From positions 3,542,001 through 3,606,000 of the forward strand of contig NZ_CP019980.1 of assembly GCF_002982115.1 (NCBI RefSeq): a stretch of 64,000 nt of DNA. The letters are read 5' to 3'. Shown here in pieces: positions 47,885 through 57,430 of the stretch. Each line of letters starts with the position of its first letter. The stretch's first letter is position 1. The notes beneath the pieces are model-generated. The model did not search any database. It was not told the origin of the DNA and saw only the letters and a program-made list of their open reading frames with translations. Made by a program: the position numbers and the translations under genes. This stretch comes from Lysinibacillus sphaericus. Lineage in GTDB: Bacteria; Bacillota; Bacilli; Bacillales_A; Planococcaceae.

Positions 47885-47930
47885 TGAAATAGGGCCGGTC
47901 TAGCGCAAGAGCCGGCCCGACCCTCCCTCA
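47885..47930 (-). promoter_or_regulatory. hairpin inserted between the swrD Shine-Dalgarno sequence and start codon
   Basis: Reading the minus strand: GAGGGAGGG (47929-47921), then TC, then GGGCCGG (47918-47912), a 13-base loop, CCGGCCC (47898-47892), seven bases and ATG (47884). The 7-bp stem is all G-C. Unfolded, 37 bases separate GGAGG from the ATG; with the stem folded out, 10 remain, a normal spacing. No other ribosome site is visible near the ATG. The rest of the gap (47931-48092) shows no terminator or clear promoter. Confidence 0.7.
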
Positions 47931-48092
47931 TATTGAAAATTATGTTTTATAGCTCGAACGCCCTCTACGCATAACCTCTTGTGACATCATCCAAAGCTCT
48001 ACTAAATTACTAGCAGCTATTTGGTTGCATACTTAAAGGCTTAAAAACTATGATATAGCAGCTTTCGAAACTAGAAGTAACTAATTTCTAAA

Positions 48093-49040
48093 CTATCGTT
48101 TTAAGTTAACTAACTCTTGAAGAACCTCATCTGATGTAGTGATAATACGCGTATTTGCTTGGAAGCCACGTTGCGCTACAATCATTTCAGTAAATTCTTC
48201 TGATAAGTCGACGTTGGACATTTCAAGTGCCCCTGCCGTAATTGACCCCATACCTGCTACTGTAGCAATTTGTCCATAAGGTGCTCCAGAGTTAGCAGTT
48301 GCTTGGAAGTAGTTACTACCTACTTTTTCAAGACCACCTGCATTAGGGAATTTAACCATAACAATTTGACCTGCATATTGTCTATATCCATTTGCATCCA
48401 CATATTCAACCGTTCCATCCGGACCAATACTCAACTCTTTTGCAGTTGTTGGGATTTTAATTGGGTTATTACCGTCAAAAGTAAAAGTATCGTTTTCTCC
48501 AAGTAAATCCTCTGTTATCCCATTCAGCGGGCTGGCTTCTTTATCTGCTTCTGCATTACTTTCAGTTGAGTCAGTTTCATACAATGTATCATTGGCATGA
48601 CCCACTAAATATTTCCCTTCTGCATTCACTAAATAACCTGCATTATCCATGTAGAAGTTACCTGCACGCGTATAAACAACGTTTGTATAGTTTTCTGCAA
48701 CACCATCCGTATTTGACACCGAGTCGGCTACCATAAAGAATCCTTCACCTTGAATGGCAAGATCCAATGGGCGGTTTGTCGTTTGACGTGAGCCAGAACC
48801 GTGAACTGTATCAATTGCTGCAAGTGTTGAACCAAGACCTATTTGTAAAGGGTTTGTACCACCACGAGTAGGCGTTGCAGCTGAAGCACCTCCACTCGTT
48901 TGAGATAGGATGTCTTTGAAAATCACGCGACCTTTTTTAAATCCATACGTGTTTACATTTGCAATATTATTGCCAATAACATCTAGCTTTGTTTGGAAGT
49001 TTTTAAGACCTGAAATACCTGAATACATAGAACGTAACAT
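48093..49040 (-). CDS. flgE: flagellar hook protein FlgE
   Basis: 315 residues from the ATG at 49040 (GGGAGAACG upstream; the ATG at 49061 precedes that site). N-terminus MLRSMYSGISGLKNFQTKLDVIGNNIANVNTYGFKKGRV and C-terminus LEMSNVDLSEEFTEMIVAQRGFQANTRIITTSDEVLQELVNLKR are the rod-hook coiled-coil parts. The middle (about 105-240) is the variable surface domain and is longer than the roughly 264-residue B. subtilis protein. It forms the hook after FlgD capping. It could be labelled FlgG-like by some annotations, but the position after flgD favours FlgE. Confidence 0.93.
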   Translation of the reverse strand: MLRSMYSGISGLKNFQTKLDVIGNNIANVNTYGFKKGRVIFKDILSQTSGGASAATPTRGGTNPLQIGLGSTLAAIDTVHGSGSRQTTNRPLDLAIQGEGFFMVADSVSNTDGVAENYTNVVYTRAGNFYMDNAGYLVNAEGKYLVGHANDTLYETDSTESNAEADKEASPLNGITEDLLGENDTFTFDGNNPIKIPTTAKELSIGPDGTVEYVDANGYRQYAGQIVMVKFPNAGGLEKVGSNYFQATANSGAPYGQIATVAGMGSITAGALEMSNVDLSEEFTEMIVAQRGFQANTRIITTSDEVLQELVNLKR

Positions 49041-49126
49041 AAGTTGTCGTTCTCCCTTCATTTTTTGAATTGTGCGCCTCTGTCAGTCAGCAACACATAG
49101 GCTTCCTTACTAAAGAAGGTCCAGCC

Positions 49127-49498
49127 TTAAAGCACGATTGTGCCATCAATATTAGTAAACAGTTGTTGCTTTGCTTCCGTGCGATCCATTGCTGTAATAA
49201 CAGTAGCATTTTTAGCACTGACAATTAAAGCTGCTTGATCCATCAAGACTAATGGTTGTTTGACACCTTTGGAATGTGCCTCAAATACCTTGTCAGATAC
49301 AACCTGCCATTCCTGTTCAGTAATCGCGATATTACGCTCTTTAATGCGTTCATGAGCATGCTTACTGACTTTTAGCTCCTGTTGATTCGTCGCCTCATGT
49401 AAATGCGCACTAAACGATTGCTGTGTATTGGTAGGTGTAGGTTGCTTTTGGCGAATAGTAGGATACAATGGGACACGATGAATTGAAAATTTATCCAT
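49127..49498 (-). CDS. flagellar operon protein of the TIGR02530 family, function unknown
   Basis: 123 residues with SFSAHLHEA, KVSKHAHERIKERNIAITEQEW and LIVSAKNATVITAMDR, which match the TIGR02530 'flagellar operon protein' pattern. The family lies between flgD and flgE in many Firmicutes but is missing from B. subtilis; no function is established. It has no signal peptide or membrane span. GGTGGAG precedes the ATG; 15 bases after flgD. Confidence 0.85.
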   Translation of the reverse strand: MDKFSIHRVPLYPTIRQKQPTPTNTQQSFSAHLHEATNQQELKVSKHAHERIKERNIAITEQEWQVVSDKVFEAHSKGVKQPLVLMDQAALIVSAKNATVITAMDRTEAKQQLFTNIDGTIVL

Positions 49499-49513
49499 CT
49501 TTCTCCACCACCT

Positions 49514-50182
49514 TTATTCGCTAATTACTGTAAATTCTTTCCCTGCTAGTTTTTTGCCATTTGCTAATTCATAATAAATAATGCCATCTTTATTAGATAC
49601 AGAAGTGATTCTACCTTGTGCATCTTGTTCCCCGTCTTTGTACGTAACATTTTTGCCGATTAGCATACTCGCTTGTACAAGCGGTGATTCAGTTGATGTA
49701 TTGTTTTCACCTGTGCTCGTTTCTTTATTACCAAGAATAGCAGAGATGTTTCCTGGGAATATTTCCTTGCCATCTGCTAATACAAACACGGCTTCCCCAT
49801 CAACAAATTTTAAAGATTGGATAACGCCTGAACCTTCTATTACAATCGGCTTATTATCTTTATCCACTTCTTTTGAGATTTCATGCCATTTTACTTCTTT
49901 GCCAACAAATGATGTATAGTTCATAAGCTGCGATTGTTGTTGAGACATCAATAATGATTCCATCGCCTTTGTCATATTTTGCATTTGTTCTAAAGAAGAG
50001 AACTGTGCCATTTGAGCAATAAATTCTCGGTCATCCATAGGATTTGTTGGATCTTGATGTTGTAATTGTGTAATTAATAACTTTAAAAATGCATCTTTAC
50101 CGAGCTCACTACTACCTGTTTGTTTAGTTGGGGCACTATAGTTTGAATAGTAAAGATCATTTGAAATTTTCGTTTCAGCCAC
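49514..50182 (-). CDS. flgD: hook capping protein FlgD
   Basis: 222 residues. The N-terminal FlgD core GKDAFLKLLITQLQHQDPTNPMDDREFIAQMAQFSSLEQMQNM (about 27-70) is unmistakable, followed by a Tudor/FnIII-like region. FlgD caps the growing hook and is exported. GTG start at 50182 with GGAGGTGTAAAC. It follows fliK by 3 bases. Confidence 0.96.
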   Translation of the reverse strand: MAETKISNDLYYSNYSAPTKQTGSSELGKDAFLKLLITQLQHQDPTNPMDDREFIAQMAQFSSLEQMQNMTKAMESLLMSQQQSQLMNYTSFVGKEVKWHEISKEVDKDNKPIVIEGSGVIQSLKFVDGEAVFVLADGKEIFPGNISAILGNKETSTGENNTSTESPLVQASMLIGKNVTYKDGEQDAQGRITSVSNKDGIIYYELANGKKLAGKEFTVISE

Positions 50183-50185
50183 TGT

Positions 50186-51469
50186 TTACACCTCCTCAAT
50201 TTCTAAATAATCATGGAAGGACATACTCTCTTCGTTATCCTCATTTTGTTGCTCTTGTTCTTCTTGCTGTTGTCGCTTAAAGAAGTTGTTAAAGAAGTGT
50301 TGATCTCGCTGTTGTCTATCAGCATCCTGCAACGACTGTGCAATATCTAGTCGCTCCACTTGGATATTTTGCTGAACAAACGCTTGCTTTAACTGATGTG
50401 CTTGACTGTCAAGCAGTTCACGCCCGTGCGCAGTAGATGCTAGTAGACGCGCAGTTAAAACACCGTCATTTTGGACAAGCTCGATTCGAATTGTACCAAG
50501 ATTTTCAGGATATAATTTTAATGTTAAACGTGTAATCCCTTGCGCATTAGAAATTTGAGCTTTATTGATGATTGCCTGCATTTCTTTCAGTAATGCTTCC
50601 GATTGAGCTGGCTTAGCTGTTGGCAAAGTTACTTGGAATGTATCTGCTTTTGTTTGTACTGTATTCGCTGTCACCATTTCATTAGCATTTGTATCGCTTT
50701 GTTTCGTCACTTGTACTTGCTGAATGACTTGTTGGAAACCTTGCAACGGCAATGTAACAGTTGTTTTTGTGGTAACTTGTTGCGCAGTTTGAATCGTTTC
50801 AATTTGCGTTTGCACCGTTGTTAAAAATTGTTGAACGTTTGACAAACTATTTTCTTGAGACATTGTTAAATCTGCTTTTTGTCCAACTAATTGTGTTAGT
50901 TTTAATACTTGAAGTAGCGTTGTTGCCTCCTCGGGCGTTACTTGTCCTTCACCTTGTAAAGCAGCTACTAACTGCGTCTGTAACACAGGTGCTTGAGCGT
51001 CTACTAAAGTTAGTAGCTCCCACACATCACTCGCTTGCTGTTCTTCCCCTAGAAGTTGTTGAACCAATTTCTGAATTTGCTCTTTATCTACATTCAATGC
51101 AGCCATTAAATTGTCTAAATTCAACATTTCATCCATAGCTACTGCTTTGCCATCTTCCCCTATTTGAAGCATTAACAAGCCTTCGTCGTGCGGGATCTCT
51201 AACAAATCTAACAATTCCTCGATAGATTGAGTATTTAATAATTCCTCTAGTTCAGCTAACTTATCGCCATCTTGTGTTTCACTGCTTTGTGATATGTTAT
51301 TTTGCTGGTTTGTTGAAGCTACTACTTGTCCAAATACAGATCCAAATTTTGATACTTTATCTTGAGCTGTTCCTGCATTTGTTTTTACTTCAGCATTACT
51401 AGCTGACACAGCTTTCGGTGAAGCAGTGTTTACTTTAGAAGCCGTCATATTCATCATTGCAATATTCAT
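50186..51469 (-). CDS. fliK: flagellar hook-length control protein FliK
   Basis: 427 residues: a long Gln-rich, low-complexity N-terminal ruler (about 1-290), then the C-terminal hook-length domain ITRLTLKLYPENLGTIRIELVQNDGVLTARLLASTAHGRELL (about 310-390), which interacts with FlhB. The tail is rich in Gln and Glu. AAGGAGGTGAAAAC before the ATG is a near-perfect ribosome site. It lies between motE and flgD. Confidence 0.95.
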   Translation of the reverse strand: MNIAMMNMTASKVNTASPKAVSASNAEVKTNAGTAQDKVSKFGSVFGQVVASTNQQNNISQSSETQDGDKLAELEELLNTQSIEELLDLLEIPHDEGLLMLQIGEDGKAVAMDEMLNLDNLMAALNVDKEQIQKLVQQLLGEEQQASDVWELLTLVDAQAPVLQTQLVAALQGEGQVTPEEATTLLQVLKLTQLVGQKADLTMSQENSLSNVQQFLTTVQTQIETIQTAQQVTTKTTVTLPLQGFQQVIQQVQVTKQSDTNANEMVTANTVQTKADTFQVTLPTAKPAQSEALLKEMQAIINKAQISNAQGITRLTLKLYPENLGTIRIELVQNDGVLTARLLASTAHGRELLDSQAHQLKQAFVQQNIQVERLDIAQSLQDADRQQRDQHFFNNFFKRQQQEEQEQQNEDNEESMSFHDYLEIEEV

Positions 51470-51496
51470 GTTTTCACCTCCTTTTCAATTGTTTTT

Positions 51497-52105
51497 TTAT
51501 TGTTTAGCCATCAGTTCAGTATATTTCGCAGCATCTTGTGGTTCCATTTTCTCTAAAATAGCAGCTAACTTATCAGGTTTTAAACTTGATAAAATGCGCA
51601 ATGCCTGTGCATCGCTCATTTTTATAAGCACCGGTGCTGCTGCTTTAGGTGACATTTTATCAAAAGTAGACAAAATATCATTGAAATCACGTTTCACATC
51701 ATCTTGTTCTCTATTTAATTTTTCTATTTCAAACAGTAATTTCTCTTGTTCTGTCAACAATTTTTCTTTCTCAGTTGTCGTGTCATCTAATTTTTTTTGC
51801 AATTGCGCTATTTCGGCTTCTTTTTCTTGTATTTCTGCCTGTAAACTTACAACTTTGGAATCATCAATTACAACAGCATCTTTCGCTTGTTGAGCCTCTG
51901 ATTCAACAAAAGGTAAGCTACTTACTGCCTTTTTTCCTAAATCAAAGACGTTCGTATTCATTAACGTTGCTACAACAAGTAACACCGCGACTACAAACAT
52001 AACAGGTATTAATATCCAGATAAAAAACTTTTGGAAACCTCCTGATTTACGTGGTGGCTGTTGTACTTCTAATTCAGTTTTAATACGGTTTTCTTTTTTC
52101 GCCAT
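51497..52105 (-). CDS. ylxF: MotE/YlxF family FliG-like flagellar protein
   Basis: 202 residues from the ATG at 52105 (AGGTGAT upstream). A membrane span (about 30-52), a long coiled coil (about 88-145) and a C-terminal MgtE_N-like/FliG-middle-like domain, TFDKMSPKAAAPVLIKMSDAQALRILSSLKPDKLAAILEKMEP. The same layout is found in B. subtilis YlxF and MotE-type proteins, thought to act as chaperones or organisers at the basal body. Confidence 0.88.
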   Translation of the reverse strand: MAKKENRIKTELEVQQPPRKSGGFQKFFIWILIPVMFVVAVLLVVATLMNTNVFDLGKKAVSSLPFVESEAQQAKDAVVIDDSKVVSLQAEIQEKEAEIAQLQKKLDDTTTEKEKLLTEQEKLLFEIEKLNREQDDVKRDFNDILSTFDKMSPKAAAPVLIKMSDAQALRILSSLKPDKLAAILEKMEPQDAAKYTELMAKQ

Positions 52106-52109
52106 GAAA

Positions 52110-52547
52110 TCACCTGATTTCTTTCTTGAAATACGTAAGTGAAGAAATTTCATCTAAAAATATGCTCTCGATGCGATCTTGTTCTTGTTGAAATGACTTA
52201 TAATCTTTTTCACGCATTTTTTCAAATTTACGTACTTCCAAGTTTTTTTCTAATAGTTTTTCTTCGTACCAATTCATTTTAGAACGTGCCTGTACAACCT
52301 TTTGTTGCACGTCGGCAATAGTCTTTTCAAGGCTATCAATAAAACGAGCATAGTGATGAATTTCTTCTATTGATGATCCTACAACTAAACGTTCTTGCTG
52401 AAATTCTATTAAATTCTCTTTCTTTTTCAGCAAGTCATACAACTTTGTTGCAACCTCTTCAAAAGAACGAACAGCTTCTTTATAGGCAATTTCAGTTTCA
52501 TTTTTTTCTTGTTCTCGAATGGTTAACACTTTTTCAAAACGATACAT
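52110..52547 (-). CDS. fliJ: flagellar export chaperone FliJ
   Basis: 145 residues, nearly all coiled coil: MYRFEKVLTIREQEKNETEIAYKEAV and VRKFEKMREKDYKSFQQEQDR match B. subtilis FliJ. It couples the FliI ATPase to FlhA. I use the ATG at 52547, where the family sequence begins, although the AGG upstream is modest; a GTG at 52574 within fliI would add nine residues. It overlaps no gene at this start. Confidence 0.9.
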   Translation of the reverse strand: MYRFEKVLTIREQEKNETEIAYKEAVRSFEEVATKLYDLLKKKENLIEFQQERLVVGSSIEEIHHYARFIDSLEKTIADVQQKVVQARSKMNWYEEKLLEKNLEVRKFEKMREKDYKSFQQEQDRIESIFLDEISSLTYFKKEIR

Positions 52548-52560
52548 ATAACTAACCAAC

Positions 52561-53886
52561 CTACTTGCCACCACCGTTCGATAATGTAATCAACTCATTC
52601 ATACTTTCCTCAAGCGTCACCTTATCTAAATACCCTTGCTTTAAATAAGCCGTAATAAGCGGTTCATAATAAATGGCCTCATCAATCTCTTTAGATGTCC
52701 CACGTTTATAGGCACCGATATTAATTAAGTCCTCAGATTTGTCATATGTATAATAAAGCTCACGTAAACGCTCGGCCGCTTTTTTATGCGCTGGCTCTGC
52801 CACATGATTCATTAAACGACTGACGCTTTTCAGCACATTAATAGCAGGATATTGGCCCTTATTGGCAAGGTTTCGGTCAAGTACAATATGTCCGTCTAAA
52901 ATACCTCGCACTGTATCAGCTATAGGCTCGTTCATATCATCACCATCAACTAGTACCGTGTAAAAGGCAGTAATCGAACCTTTTTCATTTGTCCCCGTAC
53001 GCTCTAATAACTTTGGTAAAATCGCAAATACAGATGGCGTATAACCTTTTTGAGCAGGGGGCTCTCCTGTTGCAAGCCCTATTTCCCGCTGTGCCATTGC
53101 AACACGCGTTACTGAGTCCATCATCAACATGACATTTAAGCCACGATTTCTAAAGTACTCTGCAATAGCTGTTGCAGTAAACGCTCCTTTAATACGCATT
53201 AGTGCTGGTTGGTCTGACGTAGCTGCCACAACAATTGAGCGGCTTAACCCCTCAGATCCTAAATCTCTTTCAATAAATTCGCGCACCTCACGGCCACGCT
53301 CTCCAACTAACGCAATGACATTTAAATCCGCTTGTGTATTGCGTGCAATCATGCCTAGTAATGTACTTTTACCTACCCCAGAGCCGGCGAAGATACCTAC
53401 ACGTTGTCCGTTACCGACAGTTAACATACCATCAATTGCTTTTACTCCAACCTCAAGTCTTTCATTAATTGGCGGACGAGTAAGGGGATTGGGTGGATCT
53501 TGTTCTGTAGGAACAGACATTAATCCTTTCGGTAACAAAGTACCATCAATAGGATTCCCCATTGAATCTAGAACCTTCCCAATTAACTCTGGTCCCACTT
53601 TAATTTCAAGCGGCGCCCCTGTTCCTTCTACTAAGCAACCAATCGATATTTCTCGAAGCGAAGTATAAGGCATCAAAACAACAATTTCATCTTTGAAGCC
53701 AACAACTTCTGCCAAAATGATTTGATGGCCGTTTTTCGACGTTTCAACATGAATTTTACACACATCACCGATGGAACTATCGGGACCTTGCGACTCAATC
53801 ATTAAGCCGACAACTCTCGTTACTCTACCAAACTTTTTGAAAGTCGGTATATTTGGAATTTGTTCGATTAATTGAGCCGTTTTCAT
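52561..53886 (-). CDS. fliI: flagellum-specific ATP synthase FliI
   Basis: 441 residues from the ATG at 53886, which gives MKTAQLIEQIPNIPTF as in B. subtilis and has AAGGA 8 bases upstream; an ATG three codons earlier overlaps the fliH stop. Walker A GSGVGKST near 168-175, GERGREVREFI and LMMDSVTRVAMAQREIGLATGEPP are present. FliI hydrolyses ATP to drive early export substrates. Confidence 0.96.
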   Translation of the reverse strand: MKTAQLIEQIPNIPTFKKFGRVTRVVGLMIESQGPDSSIGDVCKIHVETSKNGHQIILAEVVGFKDEIVVLMPYTSLREISIGCLVEGTGAPLEIKVGPELIGKVLDSMGNPIDGTLLPKGLMSVPTEQDPPNPLTRPPINERLEVGVKAIDGMLTVGNGQRVGIFAGSGVGKSTLLGMIARNTQADLNVIALVGERGREVREFIERDLGSEGLSRSIVVAATSDQPALMRIKGAFTATAIAEYFRNRGLNVMLMMDSVTRVAMAQREIGLATGEPPAQKGYTPSVFAILPKLLERTGTNEKGSITAFYTVLVDGDDMNEPIADTVRGILDGHIVLDRNLANKGQYPAINVLKSVSRLMNHVAEPAHKKAAERLRELYYTYDKSEDLINIGAYKRGTSKEIDEAIYYEPLITAYLKQGYLDKVTLEESMNELITLSNGGGK

Positions 53887-53891
53887 GTCGA

Positions 53892-54677
53892 TCATTCCTT
53901 ACTTTCTAATATTTCATGTAGCTTGATTCTTAATTCATTTAATTGCTCGTCAATACTAACAACTATCCGACCATAATTTGTTTCGATATAGCAATCTGTT
54001 TCATTTGCAAAATCTTCGTTAACAAAAATCATAAATGGTACGTCTGTTGGGAACATTTCGGCCAACTCATCACGATTAGATGTAATTAAGCCATAATATG
54101 TAGGAGAAACGTAGATTTTAATTTCCTTCATTTCTCTCGCTTCTTTAAGACCTCTACGAACAATGGATAGATATAATTCATCGTTTTGCTCTAATGAAGT
54201 CCCTATAATACGTTCTGCAGCAGTTAAACCTAGTTCTAAAATAATTGCTTCTTGATCTTCGATATATTTTTTCGCATTTTCCCCAGCTTGTACAATGATT
54301 TCATTCGCTGTTTGAAGGGATTGCGCCATTGCTTCCGTGGCTCTGTTTGTACCATCCTCATAGCCTTGACCATACCCTTCATCATACGCTTCTTGTACAC
54401 GATTTGGGCGTTCTTCTTCCCAGCTTTGTTTCATATGCTCAATTTCTTGGAAGTGCATTTGCATCTCTTGTTCAAAGGCTTGTCGTGCCGCTTGAATTTC
54501 AGCTCGAGCCTCTGCAAGTAAACGATCACGTTCGGCAAATACATCTTCCATTGTCATTTGATGATGGGATGTTTCATCTGTTTCCATTTCGGGTATATCA
54601 AACATATCACGTATTTGTATCTTCTTTACATTATCGCCATTGGACTGTGTGTATACAGAACGGATGATTCTAGACAA
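53892..54677 (-). CDS. fliH: flagellar assembly protein FliH
   Basis: About 261 residues. I favour the TTG at 54677, inside the end of fliG, because it gives the consensus N-terminus (M)SRIIRS and lies a normal distance after GGAGGAG. An ATG at 54686 is only about 2 bases from that site. A coiled coil with GYGQGYEDGT-type repeats (about 60-130) is followed by the C-terminal stator-like domain. FliH regulates FliI and tethers it to the C-ring. The exact start is uncertain by a few codons. Confidence 0.88.
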   Translation of the reverse strand: MSRIIRSVYTQSNGDNVKKIQIRDMFDIPEMETDETSHHQMTMEDVFAERDRLLAEARAEIQAARQAFEQEMQMHFQEIEHMKQSWEEERPNRVQEAYDEGYGQGYEDGTNRATEAMAQSLQTANEIIVQAGENAKKYIEDQEAIILELGLTAAERIIGTSLEQNDELYLSIVRRGLKEAREMKEIKIYVSPTYYGLITSNRDELAEMFPTDVPFMIFVNEDFANETDCYIETNYGRIVVSIDEQLNELRIKLHEILESKE

Positions 54678-55683
54678 TGACGTCATCTCCTCCACCACGT
54701 GCAATAATAATCTCACCAGCATCCTCTAAGCGACGAATAACAGCAACAATTCGCGATTGAGCTTCTTCTACGTCACGCAAACGAACTGGCCCCATAATTT
54801 CCATTTCTTCTTTGAAAGTATCTGCCATTCGTTGTGACATATTTCGGAAGATAATATCTTTTACTTCTTCGCTTGACACTTTCATTGAAAGGAGTAAATC
54901 TTCGTTTTCACAATCACGGATAACACGCTGAATCGAACGGTTATCAAGCGTAACAATATCTTCGAATACAAACATGCGTTTTTTGATTTCTTCTGCAAGC
55001 TCTGGGTCTTGAATTTCGAGTGCATCGAGAATCGTTTTTTCTGTTTGTCGGTCTACACCATTTAATACTTCAACGACTGCGTCGATACCACCAGTTTCTG
55101 TGTAGTCTTGCGTCACAGTTGAAGATAGTTTACGTTCTAAGACAGACTCAATTTCACTAATTACTTCTGGTGAAGTTGACTCCATCATCGCAATACGTTT
55201 AGCTATATCAGCTTGTACTTCTTGTGGTAATGAAGATAAAATAACACCCGCTTGTCCTGCTTCTAAATACGAGAGAATAAGGGCAATTGTTTGTGGATGT
55301 TCATTTTGAATAAAGTTAAAAATTTGTGCAGGATCTGCTCTACGTGCAAAGTCGAATGGGCGCACTTGTAAAGAAGAAGTCAAACGATTAATGATTGTTT
55401 GAGCTTGTTCAATACCTAGTGCTTTCTCTAATACCGTCTTCGCGTAGCCAATACCGCCTTGTGTAATATAATCTTGCGCAAGTGCAATATTGTGGAATTC
55501 TTCAATAATTTCTTCTTTTACATTTGCTTCTACTTTTTTAACACTTGAAATTTCTAACGTTAAACGTTCAATTTCTTCCTCAGTTAAATGTTTATAGACA
55601 GAAGCTGAAACCTCAGGCCCTAATGAAATTAACAAGAGTGCGGCCTTTTGTTTTCCGGTTAATTCCTTATCTTTCTTGGACAC
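54670..55683 (-). CDS. fliG: flagellar motor switch protein FliG
   Basis: 337 residues with N-, middle and C-terminal armadillo-like domains. Middle domain EHPQTIALILSYLEAGQAGVILSSLP and the torque helix LDNRSIQRVIRDCENEDLLLSMKVSSEEVKDIIFRNMS are present, with the charged residues expected to face the stators. GTG start at 55683 with GGAGGTTC upstream; 15 bases after fliF. Confidence 0.97.
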   Translation of the reverse strand: MSKKDKELTGKQKAALLLISLGPEVSASVYKHLTEEEIERLTLEISSVKKVEANVKEEIIEEFHNIALAQDYITQGGIGYAKTVLEKALGIEQAQTIINRLTSSLQVRPFDFARRADPAQIFNFIQNEHPQTIALILSYLEAGQAGVILSSLPQEVQADIAKRIAMMESTSPEVISEIESVLERKLSSTVTQDYTETGGIDAVVEVLNGVDRQTEKTILDALEIQDPELAEEIKKRMFVFEDIVTLDNRSIQRVIRDCENEDLLLSMKVSSEEVKDIIFRNMSQRMADTFKEEMEIMGPVRLRDVEEAQSRIVAVIRRLEDAGEIIIARGGGDDVIV

Positions 55684-55698
55684 AGCAGAACCTCCTAG

Positions 55699-57291
55699 TT
55701 AGTCTTCCGCAATCCAACTACGCAGTAACTTTGCAAAATCATCAGGCTTTTCTTTCGCCATTTTTTCAAGTTGCTTACGACGCATTGTAGCTTCCGTTTC
55801 AATTTCTTCATTAATATCATCAATCATCAATTCTTCTTGTTCTTCTAGGATACTTAACTCTTCTTCTTCCTTCGCACGTTTACGTGAACGGATAATAAAG
55901 AATGCAAGTAATAGAATAACAGCTAGTAAAATACCTCCAACTACCCAAACCCACCATGGGATAACAGGTGTTTCATCAGCAGTATCAGCTACCTTACCAT
56001 TTAACGGTTGGACAGAAACAGCCACTTTTTCATCAATTTGCTCTTGAGTAAGTACCGCTGCTACATCCTTTGAAATTGTTGTACGAACAATTGTACTTAA
56101 AATTTTCTCAATGTCTTGTTGTACACCATCAGGTAATGATGCAGCGTCTGTAGCTGTAGGTGGTTCAACAATTACTTGGATGCCAATATCTTGAATTTTA
56201 TATGGTGCTTCTTGAATATCTTTACGAATACGGTTGACGTCATTATTAATAGTTTCTTCCGTACGTTCATAATCACCATTTCCTGTTGCACCCTCATTGT
56301 ATGTTGTGAAATTATCTGTAGTTGTTTCAGCCTCAGGTGTACCCATTGCTGCATTACCAGTACCAGAATATTGCTCTGTAATACGTTGGGCGCTTATCGC
56401 AATCCCTTCCATATTCTCTTCATCAACTGGTGTCACTAAGTTCTCTTCACGATTTTCCTTTTTAAAGTCAATGTCTGTTGTAACAGAAACAATTACTTTA
56501 TCTTGTCCCATCAGTGTTCCTAGCATATTTTGCACTTGACGTTGTAGGTCACGTTCAACCAATTTCTTCATTTGTAATTGACCTTCAGCTGTTGTTGTCG
56601 ATGTACCATCTGTTGTTGCAGCATTTAAATCAAAGTACTCTGAGAATTGATTCGAGATCACAATGTTATCAGTTTTTAAATTCGGAATACTTTTTGAAAC
56701 TAAGTTGTACATTGTTGCAATTTGTTGTTCTGTAAACTTATAGCCAGGATCTGTATTCAATACAATGGATGCAGTCGCATCTTCTTTTACATCCTGTATG
56801 AAAACTCCTTCTTCAGGAAGAGTGATCATCACTTTTGCATCTTTTACGCCCTCTAGATTTTTGATTAGCTTAGCAATTTCTGTTTCAGTTGCGGCTTTTT
56901 TCAATAAATTGAATTCATTGTCCGTCATACCGAAGCCAGAACTATTAGCAAAAGAGTAATCGATTGTTCCAGTCTGAGGATATCCTTCTGATGCTAGTTG
57001 CACCAATAAAGAGTCAACCTGTTCTTGAGGCACTAATATAGATGTGCCTCCTGGGGCAATTTCATATTTTACACCTTGAGAATCCAATGCTTCTTTTACT
57101 TGCCCAATTTCTCTTGTGGATAAATCTTTATAGAGCGGAACATATGTAGTTTTTGTTGCAAAAAACGTAATGATGGCTGCAAGTGCTATCACACCTACTA
57201 CAGAACTAAGCATTACTATTTTTTGTGTTTTACTCCGACTTTTCCAAAATTGGCTGGTGTCGGTTTTTATTTTCGTCAATCGTTCATTCAT
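55699..57291 (-). CDS. fliF: flagellar MS-ring protein FliF
   Basis: 530 residues from the ATG at 57291 (GGAGGATTC upstream). Two membrane spans (about 26-46 and 445-465), ring-building motifs between them (ALDSQGVKYEIAPGGTSILVP, LKKAATETEIAKLIKNLEGVKDAKVMITLPEE) and a C-terminal FliG-binding tail ending DDFAKLLRSWIAED. It forms the MS ring on which the flagellum assembles. A 148-base gap with three stem-loops separates it from fliE. Confidence 0.96.
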   Translation of the reverse strand: MNERLTKIKTDTSQFWKSRSKTQKIVMLSSVVGVIALAAIITFFATKTTYVPLYKDLSTREIGQVKEALDSQGVKYEIAPGGTSILVPQEQVDSLLVQLASEGYPQTGTIDYSFANSSGFGMTDNEFNLLKKAATETEIAKLIKNLEGVKDAKVMITLPEEGVFIQDVKEDATASIVLNTDPGYKFTEQQIATMYNLVSKSIPNLKTDNIVISNQFSEYFDLNAATTDGTSTTTAEGQLQMKKLVERDLQRQVQNMLGTLMGQDKVIVSVTTDIDFKKENREENLVTPVDEENMEGIAISAQRITEQYSGTGNAAMGTPEAETTTDNFTTYNEGATGNGDYERTEETINNDVNRIRKDIQEAPYKIQDIGIQVIVEPPTATDAASLPDGVQQDIEKILSTIVRTTISKDVAAVLTQEQIDEKVAVSVQPLNGKVADTADETPVIPWWVWVVGGILLAVILLLAFFIIRSRKRAKEEEELSILEEQEELMIDDINEEIETEATMRRKQLEKMAKEKPDDFAKLLRSWIAED

Positions 57292-57303
57292 TATGAATCC
57301 TCC

Positions 57304-57430
57304 GGTTATAGTGAATAACCTAGCAATCAATAATTCGCGATAACAGTGGAATCTCATGGAAGTATTGAATATAAAATGTATCGTTCCATGAGAAGCCTAA
57401 TTAATTGGATTGGTGTCTTTCTTCACCAAC
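57304..57430 (-). repeat. three inverted repeats in the fliE-fliF gap
   Basis: GGTTAT/ATAACC (57304-57320), CTCATGGAA/TTCCATGAG (57353-57361 and 57384-57392, perfect 9 bp) and TTGGTG/CACCAA (about 57410-57429). The first lies directly in front of the fliF ribosome site. None has a clear T-run, so they look like mRNA processing, stability or attenuation elements rather than terminators. Confidence 0.65.
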
